Origin: GW2011-AR18 sp038046085
GTDB taxonomy: Archaea; Nanobdellota; Nanobdellia; SCGC-AAA011-G17; GW2011-AR18
Direction: 5' to 3'
Length of the DNA stretch: 64,000 bases
Assembly: GCA_038046085.1 (NCBI GenBank)
Contig: JBBSWW010000003.1
Location: 36,583 to 100,582 of the forward strand
Below are positions 26,687-35,175 of this stretch, one piece after another. A program made the position numbers and the translations under genes. Positions within the stretch are counted from its first letter, which is position 1; each line of letters opens with the position of its first letter. Below the pieces are notes generated by a model, which was given only the letters and a program-made list of their open reading frames with translations, searched no databases and was not told where the DNA came from.

Positions 26687-29600
26687 GGAATGACAGTAAG
26701 CGGAACAAACAATGATATCAACGTATACGGAAATGCGTTAAGACCAACAGAACTAGGAAGCGGAGGATCAGGAGTAGGGTCTACTAGGGGTGGTACTGGC
26801 GGGGGATTTGTATACATAAATGCAACAAATAAATTCATAATAGATGGAACAATAAAAAATGACGGAACACCTTCTTATGGCGGAGCAGATGATGCTGGTG
26901 GCGGTACTGGTGGATCAATACTAGTATATGCATACAATATAACTGGAACAGGAAACTTTAGTGCAATAGGCGGGGCTGGAAGAAATCTTGTTTCAGGAGG
27001 GGGAAGAATAGCAGTATACTATAATCATACAACACTAAACTTCTCTAGATCAATAGCAGAGGAATCAAAAACAGCAATTGCTGGCGTATTGTCATCTCCT
27101 GCTACTGGTACTTTTATTGCTGTAGATCAGCGTTTCAATAATGCTACAATACATGGATGGAACTGGAACAGCAGTGTAGACTTAAGCATCTTTAACAATA
27201 TAACATTCGTATCAGCAAACACAACAATAGACAATAATGATATAATAAGAATAGACAACAACTTCCAATTCGACGGACAATCATACATAAACTGCAAAAC
27301 AAACCTAACAAGACAAATAACAATATCAGAAATAGGAACAGGAAACACCAGCAGATTCATGTCAGGATTCAGAACAGAATGCCCATTAGTTAATTTAACC
27401 ATAAATTCAACAAATAATATCTTAGTATCAAACAATAATCTCTTTAATTTCAGTATAATAAACTTAGATAATTCAAATATAGACTTTTCTTTAGTAAATA
27501 GTAAAATCTATGGAAGTATAAATTTGACATTAAGAAACTTATCAATAGATCTAAGTTCATGGCTTAATGCAACAGGAAAAGGATATGAAGGTCCACTTGG
27601 CATTGGCAATTCTTCTGGAAGAAATGGTGCAAGCTATGGTGGATTTGGTGGAGGTGGAGCAGCAAGACCATATGGAAATCCATTAGAACCGAGAGAACTT
27701 GGAAGCGGCAGCGGAGGAACTCCTGCTAATTCATTAAGCATTGGAGGGGGATTTATTTTCTTAAATATTTCCAATAAATTAACAATAAATGGCATAGTAA
27801 CCTCTGACGGTATTCCTCCAACAGGTAGTGGCAGTGATAGAGGTGGAGGAGCATCTGGAGGATCAATACTAATATATGCATACAATATAACAGGAACAGG
27901 AAACTTCTCAGCAAAAGGGGCTACAATAATTGATAATTCTCCTGATGCATCCGGTGGAAGTGGGGGAAGAATAGCAATATACTATAATTATTCAGATATT
28001 AATTTTTTCAAATCAAATGTCAGCGGAGGTGGGAGCGATATAGCATTATCAAGAGCAGAACCTGGAACATTCATAGCTATAGATCTAAGAAATAATATTG
28101 CAACTATAGTAGAGGCATTTGAATTCAATATGAGCAATTATGTAACTGGATCTAACTTTAAGAGTGATGAAAATTCACCATTCACATTTGAGAATATAAC
28201 ATTGAAAGGAGGAGATGAACTAAGATTATTAACAAATGTCTCCTTCAACATAACAAAACTAAACTGGTCTACATCAAAAATAAATGTAAGCGATTACTTA
28301 GAAATAATATATGAAGATAATTTTAATGATACATTAACAACATATAATCCAGTAAACAATGGAATATTCAATCTAAGTATAGAGAGAAGATATAATGCAA
28401 GAATAGATTTCCTGTCAAACTTATCATATATAATGAATATCTCAGCTGCAATAAATATAAGCCCTAATTTCGTAAAAGTCAATTCTACATTCTTGCCACA
28501 ATTAAATATGTCATCAAGATTGACATTCTATAATGTATCAGGAGACAATGGAATACCATTATATGATTTAAATGATGGAAATAATTTTATACTATGTCGT
28601 TATGACAGGTGCAACCAAAAGAATTTTACTGCTGATCTAAAAAAATTCAGTGTTGTAGTAACAGGATTCACAACATATACAACAATAAATGACAGTTCAC
28701 CACCAAATATAACATTCGTATATCCTACAGAAGAGAACAATGTATATGTAAATAGGGACTGGATATTCATCAATACAAGCATAATAGAACTTAATCCTGA
28801 TAATATAACATACTTATTAATGAATCAGACAGGAATTGTCAACAGCACATTATATTATATGGTTGATTCATCAGCTAATAACACAATAAATTTCACAACA
28901 ATTACATCAGGAAACTTCTTAGGACTCACAGATGGGATATATAATTATAATGCAACATTAATAGACCTTGCGAATAATAGAAATTCCAGTGAGACAAGGA
29001 TAATAACACTTGACAAAACAGCACCCCAGGTAAGTTTTAATGATACTGTGACACCACTACAAGGGGCAGCTTTAATATCTGCTAAATATTATGTACAATT
29101 AACAATATTAGAGGAAAATACAGCAAACATTACATATAATTTATATGATGCTACAGGAATAATTAATACAACAACTTATTCTATGAATGATCAAACCTCA
29201 AATATAACAACACTATTTGGTTTACTTGCAGGAACATCTGCTGTAGGAGTGAATATAACTGACAAGGCAAATAATATGGCAAATACTGGTATAAGGACAG
29301 TAACTTACACTGAAAGTTCTGGGACAACAACATCAACAGGTGGTTCAGCTGGTTCTTCAGGAGGTGGAGGTGGAGGTGGAACAGCACCAAATTTAAGAAT
29401 AGTAAATAGTCCACCTTTACAGATAATAGGGCAGACAGGACTTATACAAACACCGCATGGTGAAGTAACGTTTACAACAACAAATAAAGGAGGGGTATTC
29501 ACATTAAATATAAATTCAACACAAGGAGCTGCAGAAATTGGATTAACATTCATAAATGCTTCATACGGAATAAATGTCCCTAAACTTGATATCAAGCTAA

Positions 29601-29806
29601 AGAATGGCGGGAAATTAAAATTAGTACCTACAATAGACTTTAGATTACCAGTAATAGATCCATTAAGCCTTTTATTATTGATAATATTATTAATAATAAT
29701 AATTTCATATGAATATTACAGGTATAAGAAAAAAGAGGAATTAAGCAAAGTACCACCACACTTAAGATATGTACCAATAACAAGACCTATAACAAGTTCT
29801 AGATGA
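26687..29806 (+). CDS. Large glycine-rich repeat surface protein, 3' part
   Basis: About 1039 residues after the gap, in frame with the 5' part under the predicted gap length. Two further glycine-rich/beta modules are followed by Ig-like segments (about residues 665-870 of this part; NITFVYPTEENNVYV) and a Ser/Gly linker (SAGSSGGGGGGGTAP). The protein ends with a transmembrane helix (PLSLLLLIILLIIIISYEYY) and a basic cytosolic tail. It is thus a type I membrane-anchored surface protein of more than 1,770 residues in total, probably an adhesin or cell-envelope protein. First codon GGA at 26687; the true start is at 24780. Confidence 0.8.
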   Translation, partial: GMTVSGTNNDINVYGNALRPTELGSGGSGVGSTRGGTGGGFVYINATNKFIIDGTIKNDGTPSYGGADDAGGGTGGSILVYAYNITGTGNFSAIGGAGRNLVSGGGRIAVYYNHTTLNFSRSIAEESKTAIAGVLSSPATGTFIAVDQRFNNATIHGWNWNSSVDLSIFNNITFVSANTTIDNNDIIRIDNNFQFDGQSYINCKTNLTRQITISEIGTGNTSRFMSGFRTECPLVNLTINSTNNILVSNNNLFNFSIINLDNSNIDFSLVNSKIYGSINLTLRNLSIDLSSWLNATGKGYEGPLGIGNSSGRNGASYGGFGGGGAARPYGNPLEPRELGSGSGGTPANSLSIGGGFIFLNISNKLTINGIVTSDGIPPTGSGSDRGGGASGGSILIYAYNITGTGNFSAKGATIIDNSPDASGGSGGRIAIYYNYSDINFFKSNVSGGGSDIALSRAEPGTFIAIDLRNNIATIVEAFEFNMSNYVTGSNFKSDENSPFTFENITLKGGDELRLLTNVSFNITKLNWSTSKINVSDYLEIIYEDNFNDTLTTYNPVNNGIFNLSIERRYNARIDFLSNLSYIMNISAAINISPNFVKVNSTFLPQLNMSSRLTFYNVSGDNGIPLYDLNDGNNFILCRYDRCNQKNFTADLKKFSVVVTGFTTYTTINDSSPPNITFVYPTEENNVYVNRDWIFINTSIIELNPDNITYLLMNQTGIVNSTLYYMVDSSANNTINFTTITSGNFLGLTDGIYNYNATLIDLANNRNSSETRIITLDKTAPQVSFNDTVTPLQGAALISAKYYVQLTILEENTANITYNLYDATGIINTTTYSMNDQTSNITTLFGLLAGTSAVGVNITDKANNMANTGIRTVTYTESSGTTTSTGGSAGSSGGGGGGGTAPNLRIVNSPPLQIIGQTGLIQTPHGEVTFTTTNKGGVFTLNINSTQGAAEIGLTFINASYGINVPKLDIKLKNGGKLKLVPTIDFRLPVIDPLSLLLLIILLIIIISYEYYRYKKKEELSKVPPHLRYVPITRPITSSR

Positions 29807-30386
29807 GCCTTAATAAAAAAATAGTTAATCCAGAAAATAAAGGAATCAAAATATTATCATCAATAAAGAAACTTTTTTTATTAAAATAAATACTCTCTAC
29901 AATCATCCCTATAATACTAGCGAATAATGCTTCTATATAAGAAATGAAAAAAGAAGCTGCAATAAAAGATACTAAAATACCTAATAAAGTACCTTCTAAT
30001 TTCTTGAAATTGTTCAGAGGATGCTTCAATTTACCAAAAGATTTGCTCACCAATGAACTAACAGCATCACCAAAACCCATTATAAGAATAGATGCAATTG
30101 CTATATCCTTACTAAAAAATAATACTGCAATAAAACAACCAGACATGAAAGTGATAGCACCTTTGCCTGGAAAATTCCTAATATCATAATCCCTATCCAG
30201 ATGTTTCAAGAAAAAAGTTATAGAACTTATATGATAATTTTTAGCAATGAAAGAGAGTAATAAACCAAGTAATACAATAAATAAAAGAATATACCAGTTT
30301 AAGATATTAAAATATACTAAAACTGAAACAATCATACTATTACAAATATGAAATAATTTTCTTTTGATCTCTTTCTTATTAATCAT
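29799..30386 (-). CDS. CTP-dependent polyprenol kinase family membrane protein (SEC59/DGK1/VTE5-like)
   Basis: 195 residues with about six transmembrane helices. The family motifs FPGKGAITFMSG, GFGDAVSSLVSKSFGK and KKLEGTLLG are present; the GD and KxxEGT elements bind CTP in this superfamily. Members phosphorylate dolichol, phytol or related prenols, or diacylglycerol. In archaea a role in supplying dolichyl phosphate for surface glycosylation is attractive beside a heavily sequon-rich surface protein, but the substrate is inferred. The 3' end overlaps that gene by 8 nt, tail-to-tail. Confidence 0.75.
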   Translation of the reverse strand: MINKKEIKRKLFHICNSMIVSVLVYFNILNWYILLFIVLLGLLLSFIAKNYHISSITFFLKHLDRDYDIRNFPGKGAITFMSGCFIAVLFFSKDIAIASILIMGFGDAVSSLVSKSFGKLKHPLNNFKKLEGTLLGILVSFIAASFFISYIEALFASIIGMIVESIYFNKKSFFIDDNILIPLFSGLTIFLLRLI

Positions 30387-30468
30387 ATAATATACTAATA
30401 ACTTTAATATTTAAAGCTTAAGAAATCATATAATAAATAATCTTAAAAGCTTAAATTATCATTAAATA

Positions 30469-30747
30469 TTAAAATTCTTCAACATCATCAAAAAACCAGG
30501 CTTCAACATTACTAACTGTGCTTTCTTCAGGAGATTTTAGGTTAGGATCCTTAGATTCTGAAAATTTCTTGAAACTATCCATATCTTTCCATCTTAAAAG
30601 AACAAAAACCTCATTCTTGTCATCTCTGTTTCTCATAATATAACCACCCTGAGAACCATTATCTTGCACAACATTCAAATTATTATGAAAAGCTTTCTTG
30701 AACTTATTATAATCCTTAATCTTATGCTTAACTAATAAGTATACCAT
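30469..30747 (-). CDS. Antibiotic biosynthesis monooxygenase (ABM)-like dimeric barrel protein
   Basis: 92 residues, typical of ferredoxin-like alpha+beta barrel proteins that form dimers. It opens with VYLLVKHKIKDYNKFKKAF, has a central YIMRNRDDKNEVFVLLRWKD strand pair, and ends in an acidic tail. Family members range from small monooxygenases to stress proteins; no cofactor site is needed or seen. It stands alone between a prenol kinase gene and an HTH regulator gene. Confidence 0.7.
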   Translation of the reverse strand: MVYLLVKHKIKDYNKFKKAFHNNLNVVQDNGSQGGYIMRNRDDKNEVFVLLRWKDMDSFKKFSESKDPNLKSPEESTVSNVEAWFFDDVEEF

Positions 30748-30865
30748 AATAATAAATTAATTCCCATATATAAAAATATTTCTTATATACTCTAAAACAT
30801 GCTAAGTATAAAAATAAATTAGATCAATAGGAAAGTTTAAGTATTTTACATAATATATCTTTATA

Positions 30866-31510
30866 ATGTGGATTGCTAAAATATGTATAGATTATAATAA
30901 AAATAGTCTCATATCTAATTTGTGTAAAAAATACAATGTCTCAATTTATGGATATCCTACAGCTCATAATATTTTTAAAGATTATGTAATAATTAACGGA
31001 TCAATTATCTTTAATGGGTTAAAGGTTAATGTTAATAATTTTATTAATGAACTAAAAAAAGATAAAAGATTGATTAATATAGAGATAAATAATAATTATG
31101 GAATAATGAGCATAAAACAGCATATAGCAAATGCACTAATTCTAAATTCTGATATTATACCTATAAAACCATATGAAGTTAACAATCAGGGCGAGTATAC
31201 ATTTGAATTAGGATCCTGGAAAAAAGAATCATTAACTAAATTAATAGAAAATTATAGAAAACATAAATTTAATATAAACATTATTTGGATAAAGAATATT
31301 AAACCAAAAAATATATTTGTTATATCATCTCTTAATAATTTAACAGATAAACAAGAATATTCTATCAAACTTGCTATAGAAAATAATTATTATGATTATC
31401 CTAGAAAGATAACTTTAAAAAAACTTGCTAATATTGCTAAAATTTCTTACTCAACTTATCAATTTCATTTAAGAAAAGCTGAGAGGAAGCTAATTCAGAA
31501 ACTTCATTAG
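30866..31510 (+). CDS. Transcription regulator with Bat-type HTH (HTH_10)
   Basis: 214 residues. The C-terminal 50 residues (ENNYYDYPRKITLKKLANIA then ISYSTYQFHLRKAERKLI) match the bacterio-opsin-activator HTH_10 domain, including the YYDYPR turn and the LRKAERK recognition helix. The N-terminal 150 residues would be a small sensory or oligomerisation domain of the Bat type. It probably binds DNA at a small regulon. Its 3' end overlaps the convergent CFI-box gene by 74 nt, so the HTH coding region is also the antisense of that gene's C-terminus. A TATA-like ATAATATATC lies about 15-25 nt upstream. Confidence 0.8.
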   Translation: MWIAKICIDYNKNSLISNLCKKYNVSIYGYPTAHNIFKDYVIINGSIIFNGLKVNVNNFINELKKDKRLINIEINNNYGIMSIKQHIANALILNSDIIPIKPYEVNNQGEYTFELGSWKKESLTKLIENYRKHKFNINIIWIKNIKPKNIFVISSLNNLTDKQEYSIKLAIENNYYDYPRKITLKKLANIAKISYSTYQFHLRKAERKLIQKLH

Positions 31511-32330
31511 AAGCCCCAATGTATTCATGAAGTATCTCTGAAGATCTTAAAAGAATATTCTTAGAATTTTCCCTTTTTATTAATTCAACATAATCATTTA
31601 CTTCTTCATATATTGAATCAAATATTCTTTTTGAATCTGATCTTTGTTTTAGAGACTTAACCAATTCTGGAGCAAAATCATAATAGGAATTTAGTATTTT
31701 CTCACCATTAGGAAGATTTCTTACAATATTGTTTCTATACCATCTTATCAGCTCTAATTCTTCACAATTTTTAGGCAAGCCTCTGCTTTCAGCACATGCT
31801 GTTACTAAAAAACACTCTTCTTTACTAGGCTTAATAATTCTAGGTTCATCAGTACTGAAAACTCTTTTATTATCTCCTATTATTTGTATAATCATCCCCT
31901 TCCTATACATTTCACAAGCATCTTCTACAGAATTTAACAGATAAGAAAGATAATTGAAAGCTTGTACAAATCTTCCTTTCCTGACTGTGTGCCATTCTGT
32001 TAAAAAAAGTTCATCTGTAAACCAAAAATCGTGTGCTCTATTATAATCAAGTAATATCTTTTTATTAGGTGATTCATACTTTCTATTATACCTTTTATCA
32101 CCATATACACCATTAACTAGACTAATATAAGAGTCAACTCTTTCCTTATAATCCTTAGTTGTATAAGATACTCTCTTTATATTATCAAATAAATCCTCTG
32201 GAGCAAAATATAATCCTAAACCTAGATTTTCAAATTCCTTCAATTCTCTAGAATCAGATTTTAATAAATCCTCTATTATATCAACAAGCCCTATAATACC
32301 AATATTCATTCTTTCAAATGGATTTACCAT
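31437..32330 (-). CDS. CFI-box containing protein of unknown function
   Basis: 297 residues, soluble. Residues 173-225 form a CFI-box: CFLVTACAESRG, LIRWYRNNIVRNLPNGEKIL and SYYDFAPELV, matching the CFIATAAYG...LRxFRD...YYxxSP pattern found in many bacterial and archaeal proteins of unclear role. The N-terminal part is unrecognised. The canonical CFIATAAYG is degenerate here (Leu for Ile, Val for Ala, Cys-Ala for Ala-Tyr). The 3' end overlaps the HTH_10 regulator gene by 74 nt in opposite orientation. Confidence 0.6.
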   Translation of the reverse strand: MVNPFERMNIGIIGLVDIIEDLLKSDSRELKEFENLGLGLYFAPEDLFDNIKRVSYTTKDYKERVDSYISLVNGVYGDKRYNRKYESPNKKILLDYNRAHDFWFTDELFLTEWHTVRKGRFVQAFNYLSYLLNSVEDACEMYRKGMIIQIIGDNKRVFSTDEPRIIKPSKEECFLVTACAESRGLPKNCEELELIRWYRNNIVRNLPNGEKILNSYYDFAPELVKSLKQRSDSKRIFDSIYEEVNDYVELIKRENSKNILLRSSEILHEYIGASNEVSELASSQLFLNEIDKLSKKF

Positions 32331-32378
32331 AAAAAATTAAAAATAAATAAACTATAAGTATATTTTATCGATATATGC

Positions 32379-32960
32379 CTATATAGAATCAATAAAAGTG
32401 TTCTCCATTTCTTCCTTTTTTAATGTTAGCATATTTTCAGCCATCATATCAAGCTCTTCCATAGAGAAGTCACTCTTCAGTTTATTAAACATCTCAGATT
32501 CTTCATGTTCAATATGATGTTCAACCTCATGCTTAAGAATCATGAACTTAGCCATCCATAATTCGTCGTCAACATTCATATTCTCTAATTCAGCAATCAT
32601 ATGATCAACTAAAGCATGTTCCTCATGTGCATGAATACTAAGGAAACGAGTGTCATCATTAGCTTTCATAGGTTGATAGACAGAGGCTTCTTCTGCTCTT
32701 GAATGAATCTTTATCTCTTCTTTCATCTGCATGAATAATTCACTCATAATCTCCTTATCATCATAATTTCCTTCTATATTATTCATTATACCTTTTAATT
32801 TCTTATGATCATCTCTTAAAACTGTAAACAGTGCTATTTGTTTAACACTTCTCTTCTTACTTGGAGATCTTTTAGAAATACTTCTTGATCTAGTAGATTT
32901 AACAGACTTTTTCATACGTCTTGTAGCAGGATTTCTTCTTGATTTTTTTTTGTTTACCAT
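32379..32960 (-). CDS. Hemerythrin HHE-domain protein with basic N-terminal tail
   Basis: 193 residues from the ATG at 32960. A Lys/Arg/Ser-rich tail (about 1-42, RMKKSVKSTRSRSISKRSPS) is followed by a four-helix hemerythrin domain with RDDHKKL, IHSRAEE, HAHEEHALVDH and EVEHHIEHEESEMF supplying His/Glu iron ligands. Such proteins bind O2 or sense oxygen or iron. The tail could bind nucleic acid. An upstream in-frame GTG at 33005 is possible, but a TATA-like TGTATATAC lies just before 33000, which places the transcript start near the ATG, so I prefer 32960. Confidence 0.8.
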   Translation of the reverse strand: MVNKKKSRRNPATRRMKKSVKSTRSRSISKRSPSKKRSVKQIALFTVLRDDHKKLKGIMNNIEGNYDDKEIMSELFMQMKEEIKIHSRAEEASVYQPMKANDDTRFLSIHAHEEHALVDHMIAELENMNVDDELWMAKFMILKHEVEHHIEHEESEMFNKLKSDFSMEELDMMAENMLTLKKEEMENTFIDSI

Positions 32961-33013
32961 AACTAGTAATTGGTTTAGGCGTTTAAAAAAGAGATGTATA
33001 TACACTATTGAGA

Positions 33014-33346
33014 TTATTTTTTATCTATAGACTTCCTTACAATAACAATATTATTATCTGGATCACTTAATTTAATACTTTTATCTGAAATTTTTCTTAT
33101 ATATTTTGTATCTAGAGCAGATATTGCATCTGAAAGTTCTAAATTAGTCTCTAATTCTAATCTTAAACCTGAGGAATGAAGATCATTTTCAGATGGATAA
33201 ATCTCAAAGACTAAACCCTCTCTCTCAAAAGAGTAATGAATAGGTCCTCCATGTTGTTCTTCTTTAAAATTTAAACCTAAAGAGGAATAAAAGGACAAAG
33301 ACTTTTCTAAGTCTGAACTATATAATACAATAGTAGATAATCGCAT
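33014..33346 (-). CDS. VOC (glyoxalase/bleomycin resistance-like) family protein
   Basis: 110 residues, one complete two-module vicinal-oxygen-chelate unit: STIVLYSSDLEKSLSFYSSL at the start, EREGLVFEIYPS in the middle and LSDPDNNIVIV at the end. The typical metal ligands appear partly (His near 33, Glu near 48). Members act on small molecules such as methylglyoxal adducts or bind drugs; the substrate is unknown. It lies just upstream of the hemerythrin gene on the same strand. Confidence 0.75.
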   Translation of the reverse strand: MRLSTIVLYSSDLEKSLSFYSSLGLNFKEEQHGGPIHYSFEREGLVFEIYPSENDLHSSGLRLELETNLELSDAISALDTKYIRKISDKSIKLSDPDNNIVIVRKSIDKK

Positions 33347-33394
33347 AAATTATTCATTAAAAACTTATATAAATAAGTATTTAGTAAACATCTT

Positions 33395-34045
33395 ATGCAG
33401 TTAAAAGATATTGAGTACTTAAAGAAAGGATATTCTGAGAGAAAACCAATAATACAGAAAAGATTAGATTATTTCAAGACAGTATTTGATGAAGATGAGA
33501 AAAGAATATTTGCAGAACTATGTTTTTGCCTATTAACACCACAATCTAAAGCAAAATTATGTGATGCAGCAATACAAAACCTAGTAAAAACAGGATTATT
33601 ATATACAGGAACAGAACAAGAGGTAAAAGATTATTTAATAGGAGTAAGATTCAACAATAATAAATCAAGATATCTAATGCAGGCAAGAGAGATGTTCACA
33701 AAGAACGGAGAGATCAGAATAAAAGACAAGATAAAAGAATTTAACAATGATCATCTAAAATTAAGGAATTGGTTAGTAGAGAATGTAAATGGGATGGGAT
33801 TAAAAGAGGCAGGACATTTCATGAGAAACATAGGAATGTATGAAGTTGTAACAATACTAGACAGGCATATATTAAAGAATTTACATAAACATGGAGTAAT
33901 AGAGGAAGTACCTAACCCATTAACAAAAAAACATTATATGGACATAGAAGGAAAAATGTTAGAATTCTGCAAAGAAATAGAGATAAAACCAGAAGAAATA
34001 GACCTATTATTCTGGAGCGAAGAGACTGGAGAAGTTTTTAAATGA
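33395..34045 (+). CDS. ogg: 8-oxoguanine DNA glycosylase/AP lyase, archaeal Ogg2 type
   Basis: 216 residues, the length of archaeal Ogg2 (MjaOgg-like). The helix-hairpin-helix VNGMGLKEAGHFMRNIG (131-147) contains the catalytic Lys137, and ILDRHIL gives the catalytic Asp156. The enzyme removes 8-oxoguanine and cleaves the strand as a beta-lyase. It overlaps the HIT-family gene by 4 nt (ATGA), so the two are translationally coupled. Start ATG at 33395 follows a TATA-like TTATATAAATA by about 25 nt. Confidence 0.9.
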   Translation: MQLKDIEYLKKGYSERKPIIQKRLDYFKTVFDEDEKRIFAELCFCLLTPQSKAKLCDAAIQNLVKTGLLYTGTEQEVKDYLIGVRFNNNKSRYLMQAREMFTKNGEIRIKDKIKEFNNDHLKLRNWLVENVNGMGLKEAGHFMRNIGMYEVVTILDRHILKNLHKHGVIEEVPNPLTKKHYMDIEGKMLEFCKEIEIKPEEIDLLFWSEETGEVFK

Positions 34046-34467
34046 ATTGTCCATTCTGTAATATAGATAAAAATAGAGATAAGATTCTATATGAATCTAA
34101 ACATAGTATAGTAATATTTAGTAATCCAAGATTGATGATTGGGCATCTTTTAGTAATACCCAAGAGACATGTTGAAAAACTATATGAACTTAATATGGAA
34201 GAAAGGAACGATTTATTTGATAATGTTATAGAATTCCAGAAAAGAATACTTCAAAATCTAGCTGGTGGATGTGATATAAGACAAAATTGTAGGCCATTTC
34301 AGAAAGAAGGTAGATTAAAGGTAAATCATGTGCATGTTCACTTACAACCTAGAGAGCTAGAGGATGATTTATATAAAAAATGCCAAATATATGAGAAAGA
34401 TATATTCAGCGATATTACCAATATAGATTATAAAAAATTAGATAAAATTCTGCAAAAATTAAATTAA
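34042..34467 (+). CDS. HIT family nucleotide hydrolase/transferase
   Basis: 141 residues. The histidine triad HVHVHLQP (H96, H98, H100) is intact, and an N-terminal CPFC (C3, C6) with a downstream His suggests the zinc site seen in many HIT proteins. Members hydrolyse AMP-linked substrates (Hint-like) or diadenosine polyphosphates. Coupling to an 8-oxoguanine glycosylase gene points to nucleotide housekeeping, but that is inference. A longer insert (QNCRPFQKEGRLK) sits just before the triad. Confidence 0.85.
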   Translation: MNCPFCNIDKNRDKILYESKHSIVIFSNPRLMIGHLLVIPKRHVEKLYELNMEERNDLFDNVIEFQKRILQNLAGGCDIRQNCRPFQKEGRLKVNHVHVHLQPRELEDDLYKKCQIYEKDIFSDITNIDYKKLDKILQKLN

Positions 34468-34693
34468 TCTAAAGTAATATCAACTATACTATCTAAAGTC
34501 CTAGGTCTTGGTTTGTATATAGGACGCGGAATATTATCATCTTTATTTAATAAATAATCAAATAATGTAACACTAGCAAGCCTAAAATATCTGGATTTCC
34601 ACGAACTAAAATCTCGCATCCTTTTAAGTCAGGAAAAGAAATTACTCTATATCCACGAACATCTTCATCTACCCTATAAGCATACGTAACCAT
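34464..34693 (-). pseudogene. Frameshifted HicB-like antitoxin gene
   Basis: From ATG 34693 the first frame reads MVTYAYRVDEDVRGYRV, then ISFPDLKGCEILVRGNPDI, a HicB-type start (Y..FPDLxGC). After about codon 36 that frame becomes nonsense and stops. Shifting frame there gives FRLASVTLFDYLLNKDDNIP and then RPIYKPRPRTLDSIVDITLD to a stop at 34464, the typical HicB second half. The total, 230 nt, is one short of a multiple of three; adding one T near 34585 would give NPDYFRLAS. No HicA toxin is adjacent. It overlaps the HIT gene tail-to-tail by 4 nt. True mutation or sequencing error cannot be separated here. Confidence 0.65.
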
Positions 34694-34694
34694 A

Positions 34695-35069
34695 TTACAA
34701 TCCTGTCTTAATCCTATCTTTAAGAACTTTTATACCCTTAGAACCGCAACTCTTACGTCCTAAAATTTCACAAGTATCAATAAAACCATCATTATTTTTA
34801 TCTCTTATAGTATTCTCAGCATTAACATCATCTATAATTTGAGCAACAGTATCTGCACGCTGAGCAACAGCACTATTCAATCTTAACTCAAGGCTTTGAA
34901 GAGCATAATGAACATTACCAGATTCTATAGCACTATCATTAATAGAATCATTATAACCATTAGCATAACCATAATGATGTCCTATACCATATATAGCCCC
35001 AGCTAAAATTAAAATTCCTGCACTACTTAGAAGTCTTGAATAATACCTTTTTTTTCTTTCTACATACAT
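34695..35069 (-). CDS. Membrane-anchored small protein with EF-hand-like loop
   Basis: 124 residues. A basic start (MYVERKKRYY) and one transmembrane helix (about 13-31) are followed by a helical outer part and a Ca-binding-like loop DKNNDGFIDTCE (about 95-106) of EF-hand/dockerin type. Two Cys near the loop (105 and 112) could form a disulfide. Function unknown. The frameshifted hicB-like gene starts 1 nt after its stop on the same strand. Confidence 0.6.
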   Translation of the reverse strand: MYVERKKRYYSRLLSSAGILILAGAIYGIGHHYGYANGYNDSINDSAIESGNVHYALQSLELRLNSAVAQRADTVAQIIDDVNAENTIRDKNNDGFIDTCEILGRKSCGSKGIKVLKDRIKTGL

Positions 35070-35175
35070 TTTTCACCTTTTTTACACTAGATTCATCATG
35101 ACAACAGAACTTATTTAAATAATTTTTTATTTTTTTAATAGAACTCAAGGAATTAATAAAAATAATTTTAAAAAA

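Noticed and set aside
26526..26838. Frames reading through the N run on the - strand
   Set aside because: They consist mainly of undefined residues plus the antisense of the glycine-rich repeats (proline-rich), so they are artefacts.
25040..28000. Dense repeats that could be read as a CRISPR array or satellite
   Set aside because: Repeat units are long, in one reading frame and encode glycine-rich modules; there are no regularly spaced short repeats with unique spacers.
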